64,000 nt of DNA from Faeciplasma sp045660445. GTDB lineage: Bacteria; Bacillota; Clostridia; Oscillospirales; Ruminococcaceae. This document shows, piece by piece, positions 25,756-34,706 of this stretch. The DNA is taken from NCBI GenBank assembly GCA_045660445.1, contig JAZRDR010000006.1, forward strand, positions 62,001 through 126,000, given 5' to 3'. The position numbers and the translations under genes were made by a program. Numbering within the stretch: position 1 is the first letter of the stretch; every line of letters begins with the position of its first letter. Below the pieces are notes generated by a model. It had not been told where the DNA came from. It saw only the letters and a list, made by a program, of their open reading frames with translations, and did no database searches.

Positions 25756-27024
25756 ATGATGTTAAAAAGACTTATGTGCTTTACTATATGCTGTGTTTTT
25801 GGCATGACTTTGCTTACAGCCTGCGGCGAAAAGGAAGTCATCATTCCCGACGAGGCCGGCTGGTTTACAACGTGGGCAGCCGCAACACAGTCGATCGGTG
25901 CAGGAGATGATGCTGTGCCCACCAACCCCAAGCTTAAGGAAAACACCCTTCGCCAACAACTTAAGGTTTCTATAGGCGGCGAAAAGATAAAGCTTACTTT
26001 CTCGAATGAATACGGCAATCTGCCGTTGATGATAGATTCTGTTCACATTGCCAAGCTTGTAAGCGAGGGCAACCCGACTATTGACACCTCGACAGACACA
26101 GTTATAACCTTTAACGGCGGCGAAACCACCGCCAAAATAGAACCGGGAACCACACTAACCTCGGATGAGATAAACTTCAGATTCGAGGCGTTGGACCTTT
26201 TGGCTGTTACAACAAAGTTTGGAAAATATGTCCCTTCCGATCTTACGGTTCACCGTGATTCGCTTTGCACCTCGTGGATAACCGAGGGCGATCAGGTTTC
26301 GAGCGAAACATTCAGCACCATGGGCTTTAAGAATTGCTGGTATTTCCTCTCACGAGTTGAAACTTATGCCGAGGCAGGAACCAAAACCATCGTTTGCTTT
26401 GGCGACTCGATAACCGACGGTGTGGGCGCAACACACAACGGATTCGACACCTGGCCGGAAGTTTTGGCTGAAAAGCTTTTACAGACTTCCGACACCAAAA
26501 ACCTTAGCATTGCCAACACCGCGATCAGCGGCAACGCCGTTTTTGGCGGAGTTGGTCAGGCGGCAAAGGATAGATTCGAACGTGACGTTTTAAACGTTGC
26601 GGGTGTAAGATACGTTATCATCATGATAGGTATAAACGACATTGGATATGCTCAGGCGGATATCTCCGAGGATATTATTGCCGAATATAAAGTGATGATC
26701 GAAAAGTGCCGCGAAAAAGGCATTAAGATATATGCCTGCACTTTAGCTCCCACAAAGGGCCACCCCGGATATTACTCTGAACTTCACGAGCTTATAAGAG
26801 ACAAGGTCAACGATTATATTCTTTCGGAAGAAAGCGGTTTCGATGGCGTTATTGACATGTCAATGGCTCTTGCTTCCGAATCAGACCTCGATCAAATGCA
26901 GTCGATTTATGCAACTTCTGACTGGTTGCACCCGAACGCAACAGGCTATGAAAGAATGGGCGACGAGGCATATCGCACACTTATAAATATTTGGGCGCAG
27001 GAACGTGCCGAGGCTGAAGAATAA
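25756..27024 (+). CDS. SGNH/GDSL-family esterase lipoprotein
   Basis: A 422-residue secreted lipoprotein: signal peptide with lipobox LTAC (lipidated Cys 23), an N-terminal beta-rich domain (~35-205) seen in this esterase group (WFTTWAAATQS, RQQLKVSIGG), and an SGNH hydrolase domain. Catalytic-site blocks are CFGDSITDG (nucleophile S218), AISGN (G259), GIND (N294) and SDWLHPN (D389, H392). Such enzymes deacetylate hemicellulose or cleave carbohydrate esters at the cell surface. It is the first of three paralogues in an eight-kb glycan-degradation island. GAAAGGAG precedes the ATG pair at 25756/25759. Confidence 0.88.
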   Translation: MMLKRLMCFTICCVFGMTLLTACGEKEVIIPDEAGWFTTWAAATQSIGAGDDAVPTNPKLKENTLRQQLKVSIGGEKIKLTFSNEYGNLPLMIDSVHIAKLVSEGNPTIDTSTDTVITFNGGETTAKIEPGTTLTSDEINFRFEALDLLAVTTKFGKYVPSDLTVHRDSLCTSWITEGDQVSSETFSTMGFKNCWYFLSRVETYAEAGTKTIVCFGDSITDGVGATHNGFDTWPEVLAEKLLQTSDTKNLSIANTAISGNAVFGGVGQAAKDRFERDVLNVAGVRYVIIMIGINDIGYAQADISEDIIAEYKVMIEKCREKGIKIYACTLAPTKGHPGYYSELHELIRDKVNDYILSEESGFDGVIDMSMALASESDLDQMQSIYATSDWLHPNATGYERMGDEAYRTLINIWAQERAEAEE

Positions 27025-27041
27025 ATCAATATAAAATTGAT

Positions 27042-27070
27042 AAATCCCTCACAATTGTGGGGGATTTATT
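27042..27070 (+). terminator. Terminator after SGNH lipoprotein 1
   Basis: AAATCCCtCACAATTGTGgGGGATTT stem with one mismatch pair and a short T tract. Confidence 0.6.
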
Positions 27071-27089
27071 GCATTATTCGTATAATATG

Positions 27090-27118
27090 TTTACAAATAA
27101 TGCGTTAAATGATATATT
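27090..27118 (+). promoter_or_regulatory. Sigma-A promoter of GH43 lipoprotein
   Basis: TTTACA (27090-27095), 17-bp spacer, TATATT (27113-27118), 32 nt before the ATG. Confidence 0.65.
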
Positions 27119-27149
27119 TATATCAGACGTTAGAAAGGAATACTTTATT

Positions 27150-29483
27150 ATGCCTTTTAAAAGAATGATCCGAAGGCTTTTGTGCGCTTGCTTGGTGCTT
27201 TCTTTGGCGATTTCGCTTTGCTCGTGTATGGCAGACGGAAAAGAGGATATCTTGCCCTCAACTTCAGGTTCTGTCGTGACCGATCCTCCCGAAAGTGTGA
27301 CCGACGAGTCTGTTACAACTGCTGAAGTTATAACAAGTGAGGAAACAACAGTCACCACGACCGAGGATGTTACCACGACCGAAGAGGTCACGACTACGGA
27401 AGCAACAACGACTGAGGCAACCACTACCGAAGCTACCACCACGACAAAGGCAACGACCACTACCGTCACCACTACTACCGCTGCTACTACGACTACAACG
27501 GCAGCACCCGAGCCTGAGGTCCCAAAAGCAGGGATATACACAGTTAAGGGAAGCTTCTCGTGCGATTTTGAAAACAACGATTGGGATTCCTATTGCGTTG
27601 ATGTAACGGGCGATGTGGAGCATTGCTGGGGAACGACGTTTCCCGATATCACCTCGCTTGTGACAAGTGTGTGTCCGATCGAGAACGTTTATTATCTCGA
27701 AGTCGAGCTTAAAGCTTCTAATATGAAGGCTTGCAAAAAAGGAGTTGATCCAAGATGCGAGCTTCACTGGAATTCCCGTGCTGACACGACTGCCGATTCG
27801 CAGGGCTTCACGGGCGACACCATCTATTTGTGTGCCTTCCCGAACGAAGACGTTAGTAAAATCATTCTTAATCCTTACGCTTTCAATGCTGAGGTTGGTG
27901 TCATTAACTTCGAAGTGATTGTTAAAGTCACCGTGGGCGAACCAAGGCCCGATGAAGACGATCCCAACAGCACATCATTAAATAATAAACCGACAGGAGA
28001 ACCGAAAATGACAGAATTCACTATTTCCGACAAGCTCACGCCCTCTATAGATCTTGGATTTACCGTTAAAAAGCTTACCAATATCTATAAACCCGCAAAC
28101 GAAAACAACCCCATTTCTTCAAACGTTTTCTTTGCTGATCCCACAAGTGTTGAATATAACGGCAGACTTTACGTATATGGCACTAACGACTCGCAGGAAT
28201 ATGCAAAGACCGGCGGCAAGACCCCCAATACATACGGTGGAATCAACTCCCTCGTTTGCTACTCTACCGCTGACATGGTGAACTGGACATATCACGGTGA
28301 GATCCACGTTACAAAGATCGCAACATGGGCAGGCTGCTCTTGGGCACCATCTATCGTTTCTAAGGAGGTTAACGGAAAGACAAAGTTCTTCCTTTACTTC
28401 TGCAATTCGGGCGGAGGTGTCGGCGTTTTGACAGCTGATTCCCCCATCGGCCCCTGGAATGATCCCATCGGCAAGGCTCTCGTTCACAACGGCATGCTTG
28501 GCGACGATCCCGTTTGCTGGTGCTTCGACCCCGGCGTTGTTATCGACGATAACGGCACAGGCTGGCTTGCATTCGGCGGCGGACACGAAATGCACGGCGA
28601 CGAAACTCCCAAATATACCGGCAACTGCCGTTTGGTAAAATTGGGCGACGATATGGTTTCGTTGGCAAGCGAGATCGTGAAGATCCCCGCTCTTTATCAC
28701 TTCGAGGCTAACGAGCTTAACTTCATCGGCGGCAAATACTTGCTCACATACTGCTCAAACTATGCTGAAAGAAAAGATTGGGATAACTCGCTTGGCAAGG
28801 CTCCCAAGACCTGCTCGATGTGCTACATCGTTTGCGAGGGTGATCCTCTTAACCCTGACAACTGGGTTTGGGGCGGCGAATATTTGACAAACCCCAACAC
28901 TTATGGCTATCCCTTCTCTAACAACCACACTCATTTGCAGAAGTTCGGCGATAAGTACTATATCCTTTATCAGTCTGTTTCCCTCTTGGAAAACATGGGA
29001 CTTGACGTTTCTGGCGGATACCGTTCAATCGGCGTTGATGAAATAACTGTTGATGAAAAGACTGCTACCATCTCCTTTGGCAGAATGACCGACAAGGGTG
29101 TGTCGCAGGTTGCTTATATGAACGCCTTTGCAAAGATGAAGGCAGAAGCCCACCACTCTGCAGCAGGCATCTCCTATGAGAACGACCCCTCTCGCGGATA
29201 CGTTGTAACCGATATCGATGAAGGCGACTATATTCTCATCAAGGGCGTAAGCTTTGGAAACGGCGCTGACTCCTTCGCTGCACTCGTTAAGGGCAAGGGC
29301 ATCGTCGAGGTAAGACTTGATTCTGCTGACGGCAAGGCTGTCGGAGCTGTTCAGTTTAACACTTCCGACTATGAAGCTGTTTGGACCAAGCTTGACGAAA
29401 CCGTTTCGGGTGTTCATGACGTTTACCTTGTATTCGGCGGCGACTTTAAGTTTGATACATGGCAGTTTGCTTATTTGGGATAA
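27150..29483 (+). CDS. GH43 lipoprotein with Thr-rich linker and N- and C-terminal accessory domains
   Basis: A 777-residue protein. Signal peptide ending LCSC (lipidated Cys 26), Thr-rich linker (~52-115), a beta-sandwich-like domain with several Cys (~120-270), an acidic spacer, a GH43 five-blade catalytic domain (~287-650) and a C-terminal CBM6-like module ending FDTWQFAYLG. Catalytic acids of GH43 are visible: D330 (FFADPTS), D460 (CFDPGVV) and E519 (HFEANEL). It probably acts on arabinoxylan or arabinan at the cell surface. The real start is ATG 27150 with AAAGGA upstream. An internal AGGAG and ATG 28008 (codon 287) lie exactly at the catalytic domain boundary. Confidence 0.85.
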   Translation: MPFKRMIRRLLCACLVLSLAISLCSCMADGKEDILPSTSGSVVTDPPESVTDESVTTAEVITSEETTVTTTEDVTTTEEVTTTEATTTEATTTEATTTTKATTTTVTTTTAATTTTTAAPEPEVPKAGIYTVKGSFSCDFENNDWDSYCVDVTGDVEHCWGTTFPDITSLVTSVCPIENVYYLEVELKASNMKACKKGVDPRCELHWNSRADTTADSQGFTGDTIYLCAFPNEDVSKIILNPYAFNAEVGVINFEVIVKVTVGEPRPDEDDPNSTSLNNKPTGEPKMTEFTISDKLTPSIDLGFTVKKLTNIYKPANENNPISSNVFFADPTSVEYNGRLYVYGTNDSQEYAKTGGKTPNTYGGINSLVCYSTADMVNWTYHGEIHVTKIATWAGCSWAPSIVSKEVNGKTKFFLYFCNSGGGVGVLTADSPIGPWNDPIGKALVHNGMLGDDPVCWCFDPGVVIDDNGTGWLAFGGGHEMHGDETPKYTGNCRLVKLGDDMVSLASEIVKIPALYHFEANELNFIGGKYLLTYCSNYAERKDWDNSLGKAPKTCSMCYIVCEGDPLNPDNWVWGGEYLTNPNTYGYPFSNNHTHLQKFGDKYYILYQSVSLLENMGLDVSGGYRSIGVDEITVDEKTATISFGRMTDKGVSQVAYMNAFAKMKAEAHHSAAGISYENDPSRGYVVTDIDEGDYILIKGVSFGNGADSFAALVKGKGIVEVRLDSADGKAVGAVQFNTSDYEAVWTKLDETVSGVHDVYLVFGGDFKFDTWQFAYLG

Positions 29484-29498
29484 TTCAATAATGCATTT

Positions 29499-29533
29499 AA
29501 GCTCCCCATCCTTTTGGGGAGCTTTTTGTTTTA
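29499..29533 (+). terminator. Terminator after GH43 gene
   Basis: AAGCTCCCC/GGGGAGCTT stem with ATCCTTTT loop, then TTTGTTTT. Confidence 0.85.
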
Positions 29534-29588
29534 ATGCAAATAAAGCGACTTCGCGCACTATTTTGCCGTCATCAGGTATTCAATGCAC

Positions 29589-29617
29589 TTTACTTTCAAC
29601 CTTGCAAGTGATAAAAT
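29589..29617 (+). promoter_or_regulatory. Sigma-A promoter of SGNH lipoproteins 2 and 3
   Basis: TTTACT (29589-29594), 17-bp spacer, TAAAAT (29612-29617). Confidence 0.6.
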
Positions 29618-29656
29618 TTAAGTGTATTTCTATTTGTTTATGAAAGGATGTTTTTC

Positions 29657-31834
29657 ATGAAGATATCAGCCCGAATTTTAAGCCTTGTGATATCTTTGGT
29701 GATGGCTGTAACACTATTTGCAGGATGTTCAAATTCCGCAAACAGCGATGTTAGCGAGCCTGACGTTACCCTCGCTCCAGAGGTGACGGATGCTCCTGAA
29801 ATTACCACGACCGAAGCTACAACCACTACTGAGGAGACTACGACCGAAGCTACAACAACCGTGGCAACGACAACCACTCCCGAAACCACGACAGAGGTGA
29901 CTACTACCACCGAAGCCACCACGACCGAGGTTACAACTGTAACCACAACTGAAGCTACCATCGCTGTCGAGGATATCTCGGGCGAGGTTTATATGTACGC
30001 TAAATCAAGCGTTAACGTTCGCACAAAGCCTGATGCTGACAGTGAGCGCGTTGGTCATCTTGACGAAGGCGAAAAGGTTCAGGTAACAGGCAAGGCGGCT
30101 AACGGCTGGTATAGAATAAAGTTTAAAAACGGCGAATACTTTGTTTCGGGAAGCTATCTGACCGATACCGCCCCCAAAGCTAACGAACCCAAGGAAGAAA
30201 AGGACGATAAGACCGAACAGGCAACCAATAAATATAAAGTCCCCATCACCGCTAAAAACTGGGCAACCAACTCTAGCATCGCAGAGGTGAACGTTAAGTA
30301 TAATTCCGATGGATCGGCATATATAGCAAACACATCTATAGTCGGCTGGGCTATCCCAGAGGTTAAAATGGGCGAAAACGTTAGAGTTACCGTTAAGGGC
30401 AGCTCTGTCGGTGAATTCAGAATGTGGCTTGTTGCTTCGGGACAGGCAACAGCCTCGAACATCATGACCTCGAGCGAGCTTGGCTTCTTCGGCGGAGATT
30501 TCGAGTTTACCTTCATCCTCACCGCAGAGGATCACGACGGCAAGGGTATCACCGCCGCAAACGGCTTCTGCTTCAAGGGCCCCACATGGAACACAAATCT
30601 CGATCAGCTTACTGTTAAATCCGTTGAGCTCACCTATCTCGGAAACGGCCCTATAGAGCCCGAAGAAGAGGATGATGAGCCCAAGGATACCTCTGAAAAG
30701 ACTCAGTGGGTGGCATCATGGGGTTCGGCACAGCTTACAGCAGGAGCAGACCAAATGCCCAAGAACGTTTTGTTTGCAGGTAACACTGTAAGAATGCAGA
30801 TACGTCCCTCGTTGGGCGGAAGCAAGCTTAAGCTTACGTTCTCGAATGAATACGGAAACTCGGCTCTTACTATCAATGCCGCAACGCTTGCCAAGCTTAT
30901 AGATCCCGGCAAGTCGGATATCAACACCTCTTCGCTCGTTAACATCACATTTGGCGGCAAGAAGAGCGTTACAATTGCCGCAGGAAAGACCGTTACAAGT
31001 GACGAGATCGATTTCAAATTCAGCGCTTTGGACGACTTGGCAGTTACCTTGTATTTAGGAAATGTCCCCTCTACCATCACAAGCCATACGGCTTCGCGCT
31101 GCTCGACATGGCTTGCAAAGGGCAATCAGACTAGCGCAAAAACTGTATCCGGCGAAACGATGACAGCGTGGTATTTCCTTTCACGTCTTGACGTTTGGGC
31201 TTCTTCAGATGCAAGTGCGATCGTTTGCATGGGCGACTCTTTAACTGACGGCGCAAGCGTTACAACAAATAGCTTTGCACGCTGGACTGACGAGCTTGCA
31301 AGAAGGCTTCAGGCTGACGATGATACCGATAATTATTCCGTAATCAACATGGGCATCGGCGCAACCGCGCTTATGGGTGCTTGGGGCAACTCGGGTCAGG
31401 CACGCTTCACCCGCGACGTATTGAACGTCCCCGGTGCTGAATATCTTATCATCTTCTATGGTGTTAACGATATCGGATATGCACAAAACGATATTTCGGG
31501 CCAGATCATTAATACATATAAGGATATGATAAAGAAGGCTCATGCCAAGGGCATTAAGGTTTATGGCTGTACGATCACTCCCTTCAAGGGAAGCGGATAC
31601 TATTCCGAGCTTCACGAGCAGATAAGAGTCAAGGTGAATAACTTCATCATGTCAAAGGATTCCGGCTTCGACGGTTATATCGATCTATCTTCTGCTGTTG
31701 CTGATCCCAGCGATTCTATCACCATCCGTCGTTCCTATATATCCGTTTGGAACGACTATCTCCACTTTAACGACACAGGCTATAAGTTCGTCGGCAAGAC
31801 GATTTATGACGCTATAAGCAAAGATCTTAAATAA
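29657..31834 (+). CDS. Multidomain SGNH esterase lipoprotein with SH3b and CBM-like domains
   Basis: A 725-residue protein: lipoprotein signal (lipobox FAGC), Thr/Glu-rich linker (~37-100, TTTEATTT-type repeats), a bacterial SH3 domain (SSVNVRTKPDADSERVG to FVSGSYL, ~113-170), a charged spacer, a CBM-like beta domain (~195-330), an acidic linker, then the beta-rich plus SGNH catalytic region also found in its two neighbours. Catalytic blocks are CMGDSLTDG, MGIGAT, GVND and WNDYLHFND. The SH3b could bind peptidoglycan, placing the esterase on the wall. The start is ATG 29657 with AAAGGA 8 nt upstream; an ATG at 29648 overlaps that site. It forms an operon with the next gene. Confidence 0.85.
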   Translation: MKISARILSLVISLVMAVTLFAGCSNSANSDVSEPDVTLAPEVTDAPEITTTEATTTTEETTTEATTTVATTTTPETTTEVTTTTEATTTEVTTVTTTEATIAVEDISGEVYMYAKSSVNVRTKPDADSERVGHLDEGEKVQVTGKAANGWYRIKFKNGEYFVSGSYLTDTAPKANEPKEEKDDKTEQATNKYKVPITAKNWATNSSIAEVNVKYNSDGSAYIANTSIVGWAIPEVKMGENVRVTVKGSSVGEFRMWLVASGQATASNIMTSSELGFFGGDFEFTFILTAEDHDGKGITAANGFCFKGPTWNTNLDQLTVKSVELTYLGNGPIEPEEEDDEPKDTSEKTQWVASWGSAQLTAGADQMPKNVLFAGNTVRMQIRPSLGGSKLKLTFSNEYGNSALTINAATLAKLIDPGKSDINTSSLVNITFGGKKSVTIAAGKTVTSDEIDFKFSALDDLAVTLYLGNVPSTITSHTASRCSTWLAKGNQTSAKTVSGETMTAWYFLSRLDVWASSDASAIVCMGDSLTDGASVTTNSFARWTDELARRLQADDDTDNYSVINMGIGATALMGAWGNSGQARFTRDVLNVPGAEYLIIFYGVNDIGYAQNDISGQIINTYKDMIKKAHAKGIKVYGCTITPFKGSGYYSELHEQIRVKVNNFIMSKDSGFDGYIDLSSAVADPSDSITIRRSYISVWNDYLHFNDTGYKFVGKTIYDAISKDLK

Positions 31835-31850
31835 AGAAAGGAAGAATATT

Positions 31851-33116
31851 ATGAACATCTTTAAGAGAATTTTTGTATTGCCTTTGGCAGCGGCATTGCT
31901 TGGAACCGCACTTTGCTCTTGCGGCGAAACAACTCCTCCCGTTGTTGAAACTCCCGAAGAGGACGGCTGGTTTGCAGCATGGCACTCGGCACAGCTTACA
32001 GCTGGCGTTAACGAAACTCCCATGAATCCCGGGCTTAAGGAAAACACCTGCCGTCAGCAAATAAGAGTTTCTATCGGCGGCGATAAGTTAAGAATAACCT
32101 TCTCTAACCTTAACGGCGACATTCCCTTGATAATCGAATCGGCTCACATTGCACATCTTCTCGATCCCACAAACTCGACGATCGATCCCTTAACAGACAC
32201 CGTAATCACCTTTAATGGCGGTGAGACGTCTGTAACCATTGAAGCAGGCCAGGAGATAATTTCTGACGAGATCGCATTCTCGTGCGAGGCTTTGGACGAT
32301 TTGGCTATCACAACCAAGTTTGGCAAGTTCGTTGGCGGAACCATCACCAGCCACACGGCTTCAAGAGCATCAACCTGGATCGCTGAGGGAGACCACGTTG
32401 CTGACGAAACAATGCCTGCAGGGTCTAAGGAAATGACAAGCTGGTATTATCTTGCTGAGGTTGACGTTTGGGCAACAGCCGGCACCAAGACACTTATCTG
32501 CTTTGGTGACTCTATCACCGACGGTGCTGCCGGTCACACAAACACCTTCCCCAGATATTCTGATACACTCGCTTCCCTCTTGGCAGAGGATATAGAGTAT
32601 TATAACGTTTCTGTTGTTGGTTCGGGCATTGGCGGAACCGTTTTAAGAGGCGAATGGGGCACAGCCGGCATGGCAAGACTTGAGCGTGACGTTTTGAATG
32701 TTGCAGGTGCTAAATATGTTTTGGTGCTTTATGGTGTGAATGACATCGGCGGCGCACAGACTGACATTTCCAGCGAGCTTATTGACTGCTATAAGTCGAT
32801 AATCGAGCAGTGTCACGCAAAGGGCATCAAGGTTTATGGTTGCACTATCGTTCCCTTTGGCGGAAACGGCTATTACTCGGATCTTCATGAAGAGATCAGA
32901 ATCAAATGCAACGAATTTATTATGTCCGATAAGTCCGGATTTGACGGATACATCGACTTTGCAAGCGCGCTTGCAGACCCCAACGACCCCACAAGGATGG
33001 CTGCAGAATATAACGTATCTGCTTGGAACGACTGGCTCCACCCCGGAAACGCAGGTTATCAGAAGATGGGCGAAACCGCTTATGAAGCTTTGACTGCAAT
33101 TTGGGACGCTGAATAA
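31851..33116 (+). CDS. SGNH/GDSL-family esterase lipoprotein (third paralogue)
   Basis: A 421-residue lipoprotein with signal peptide ending LCSC (Cys 24), a beta-rich N-terminal domain (WFAAWHSAQLTAG, RQQIRVSIGG) and an SGNH domain with CFGDSITDG, GSGIGG, GVNDIGG and WNDWLHPGN. It is close to the first paralogue in plan but its AWHSAQLTAG segment is more like the second, showing successive duplication. GAAAGGAAG lies upstream of the ATG, 16 nt after the previous stop, with no terminator between, so the two are co-transcribed. Likely a surface carbohydrate esterase. Confidence 0.88.
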   Translation: MNIFKRIFVLPLAAALLGTALCSCGETTPPVVETPEEDGWFAAWHSAQLTAGVNETPMNPGLKENTCRQQIRVSIGGDKLRITFSNLNGDIPLIIESAHIAHLLDPTNSTIDPLTDTVITFNGGETSVTIEAGQEIISDEIAFSCEALDDLAITTKFGKFVGGTITSHTASRASTWIAEGDHVADETMPAGSKEMTSWYYLAEVDVWATAGTKTLICFGDSITDGAAGHTNTFPRYSDTLASLLAEDIEYYNVSVVGSGIGGTVLRGEWGTAGMARLERDVLNVAGAKYVLVLYGVNDIGGAQTDISSELIDCYKSIIEQCHAKGIKVYGCTIVPFGGNGYYSDLHEEIRIKCNEFIMSDKSGFDGYIDFASALADPNDPTRMAAEYNVSAWNDWLHPGNAGYQKMGETAYEALTAIWDAE

Positions 33117-33129
33117 TACTTCTCATACA

Positions 33130-33158
33130 AAAAAGCCTACTGAAAAGTAGGCTTTTCT
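33130..33158 (+). terminator. Terminator after SGNH island
   Basis: AAAAGCCTACT/AGTAGGCTTTT stem with GAA loop, followed by CTTTTTG. Confidence 0.85.
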
Positions 33159-33159
33159 T

Positions 33160-33302
33160 TTTGCGTGCGCGTGCAGTTTGTGAAAAGGTGGCTCGCTTCG
33201 CTCGCGGATGCGGCACTTGTTTTCCTTGCGGAAAACCACGCCGCAACCCCCACCCCCGCGCTAAAGCGCGCCCCCTCCCCACCGGGGAGGAGGGTGCCGC
33301 CC
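33160..33302. repeat. GC-rich intergenic element with consecutive hairpins
   Basis: A strongly GC-rich block in an otherwise AT-rich gap. It contains at least three hairpins: TTTTCC-TTGC-GGAAAA, CGCGC-TAAA-GCGCG and CCTCCCC-ACC-GGGGAGG. No open reading frame is convincing. It resembles REP-like palindromic intergenic elements seen in related genomes; similar GC-rich blocks occur at 39669-39732 and 55930-56055 of this window. Confidence 0.55.
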
Positions 33303-33334
33303 TTCAAAACAACCATCTAAATTTCAAAATCCCC

Positions 33335-33363
33335 TTGAAAAGAAATATAATATAAGATATAAT
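33335..33363 (+). promoter_or_regulatory. Sigma-A promoter of cysteine desulfidase gene
   Basis: TTGAAA (33335-33340), 17-bp spacer, TATAAT (33358-33363). Confidence 0.7.
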
Positions 33364-33399
33364 ATTTTTAGTCGAAAAAATTTCTTTTTTGGAGGTAAT

Positions 33400-34668
33400 A
33401 TGCTTACAACCGAGAAATATAATGAATATATTGCGATTTTAGAAAACGAACTCGTCCCTGCAATGGGCTGTACAGAACCTATTGCCTTGGCTTATGGTGC
33501 GGCAAAGTGTCGCGAGGTTTTGGGTGCTCTCCCTGATAGGATCGAAGCCTTGTGTTCGGGAAACATCATCAAAAACGTTAAGTGCGTAACTATCCCCCAC
33601 TCTAACGGCCTTTGCGGAATCGAAGCAGCAGTTATTTTGGGTGCTGTCGGCGGCGACAGTGAAAGACAGCTAGAGGTTTTAACTGCCGTTAAGGACGAGG
33701 ATGTGGAACTTACAAACTGTTTATTGCGGCAAAAGCTTTGCCGTGTTTCACTTTTAGAGTCGGAGCATGCACTTCACTTCGTTTTGAAAATGTATTCCGG
33801 AAGCGACTCGGCACTTGTCGAGATCAAAAGTGCGCACACCAATGTCACAAAGATAGTTAAAAACGGCGAAGTTCTTTGGGATATTAACACCGTTCCCGAA
33901 CAGAAATTTATAAACTATTCTCTTCTCAATTTAGATGATATCGAGGAATTTGCCAACACCTTTAAGCTTGACGATCTTAAAGATCTTTTAGATACTCAGA
34001 TCAAGTATAACATGGCTATTGCTGAAGTTGGACTTAATGGCGGCTATGGCATTGAGATCGGAAATATGATCCGTCTTGCATATGCGCCAAGCGTTTTGAC
34101 CGAGATGAAAGCTTATGCCTCGTCAGCATCAGAAGCGAGAATGGGCGGATGCGAGCTTCCCGTTGTTGTTAACTCGGGCAGCGGAAACCAAGGCATCGCA
34201 ACCTCTGTTCCTGTTATCGTTTATGCAAGATATTTGGGATTGAGCGACGAGCAGCTTTACCGCGGGCTTGCTTTTTCAAACCTATTAACAGCTTTTCAGA
34301 AGATGTTTATAGGCAAGCTTTCAGCATTTTGCGGAGCTGTTTCGGCTTCCTGCGCCGCTGGCGCCGCTCTTACATACCTCGACGGCGGAACAAGCACACA
34401 AATTCAGGACACGATCGATAATACGCTTGCAAACATCCCCGGAATCATTTGCGACGGTGCAAAGGTTTCGTGTGCGGCAAAGATATCCTCGGCATTAGAT
34501 GCCGCATACTTGGCACACCGAATGGCAATGCAGGGCCACGCATATTCAGCACGCATGGGCATTTTGCAGGAATCCACCGACGATACGATATCCTGCGTCG
34601 GCACCATCGGCAAAGACGGTATGAAGGAAACCGACAAGGAAATTTTAAAGATAATGCTTAGCAATTAA
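33400..34668 (+). CDS. cyuA: L-cysteine desulfidase / UPF0597-family Fe-S lyase
   Basis: A 422-residue protein of the CyuA (YhaM) group related to the L-serine dehydratase alpha subunit. The conserved opening is LVPAMGCTEPIALAY (C24 is a cluster-ligand candidate), followed by the substrate-binding SGNIIKN and PHSNGLCGIEAA regions, the central NSGSGNQGIATSVP and C-terminal Cys-containing segments (SASCAAGAA, IPGIICDGAK). Characterised members break L-cysteine to pyruvate, ammonia and sulfide using a [4Fe-4S] cluster. TTGGAGG precedes the ATG. It stands alone between its promoter and terminator; no transporter is adjacent. Confidence 0.85.
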   Translation: MLTTEKYNEYIAILENELVPAMGCTEPIALAYGAAKCREVLGALPDRIEALCSGNIIKNVKCVTIPHSNGLCGIEAAVILGAVGGDSERQLEVLTAVKDEDVELTNCLLRQKLCRVSLLESEHALHFVLKMYSGSDSALVEIKSAHTNVTKIVKNGEVLWDINTVPEQKFINYSLLNLDDIEEFANTFKLDDLKDLLDTQIKYNMAIAEVGLNGGYGIEIGNMIRLAYAPSVLTEMKAYASSASEARMGGCELPVVVNSGSGNQGIATSVPVIVYARYLGLSDEQLYRGLAFSNLLTAFQKMFIGKLSAFCGAVSASCAAGAALTYLDGGTSTQIQDTIDNTLANIPGIICDGAKVSCAAKISSALDAAYLAHRMAMQGHAYSARMGILQESTDDTISCVGTIGKDGMKETDKEILKIMLSN

Positions 34669-34670
34669 AC

Positions 34671-34706
34671 AAATCCCCCTGTCAAACGGCAGGGGGATGG
34701 TTTTTT
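34671..34706. terminator. Bidirectional terminator
   Basis: ATCCCCCTG/CAGGGGGAT stem with an 8-nt loop followed by GGTTTTTT; it separates convergent genes. Confidence 0.85.

Noticed and set aside
27330..27510. Short direct DNA repeats considered as a repeat array
   Set aside because: They are degenerate Thr codons of a protein linker, not a DNA array.
27074..27577. Val-rich open frame on the minus strand opposite the GH43 linker
   Set aside because: It is the mirror of the Thr codon repeats (ACN becomes NGT) and has no ribosome site.
29638..29961. Second Val-rich minus-strand frame opposite the SGNH protein 2 linker
   Set aside because: Same cause: repeated Thr codons on the plus strand give Val runs on the other strand.
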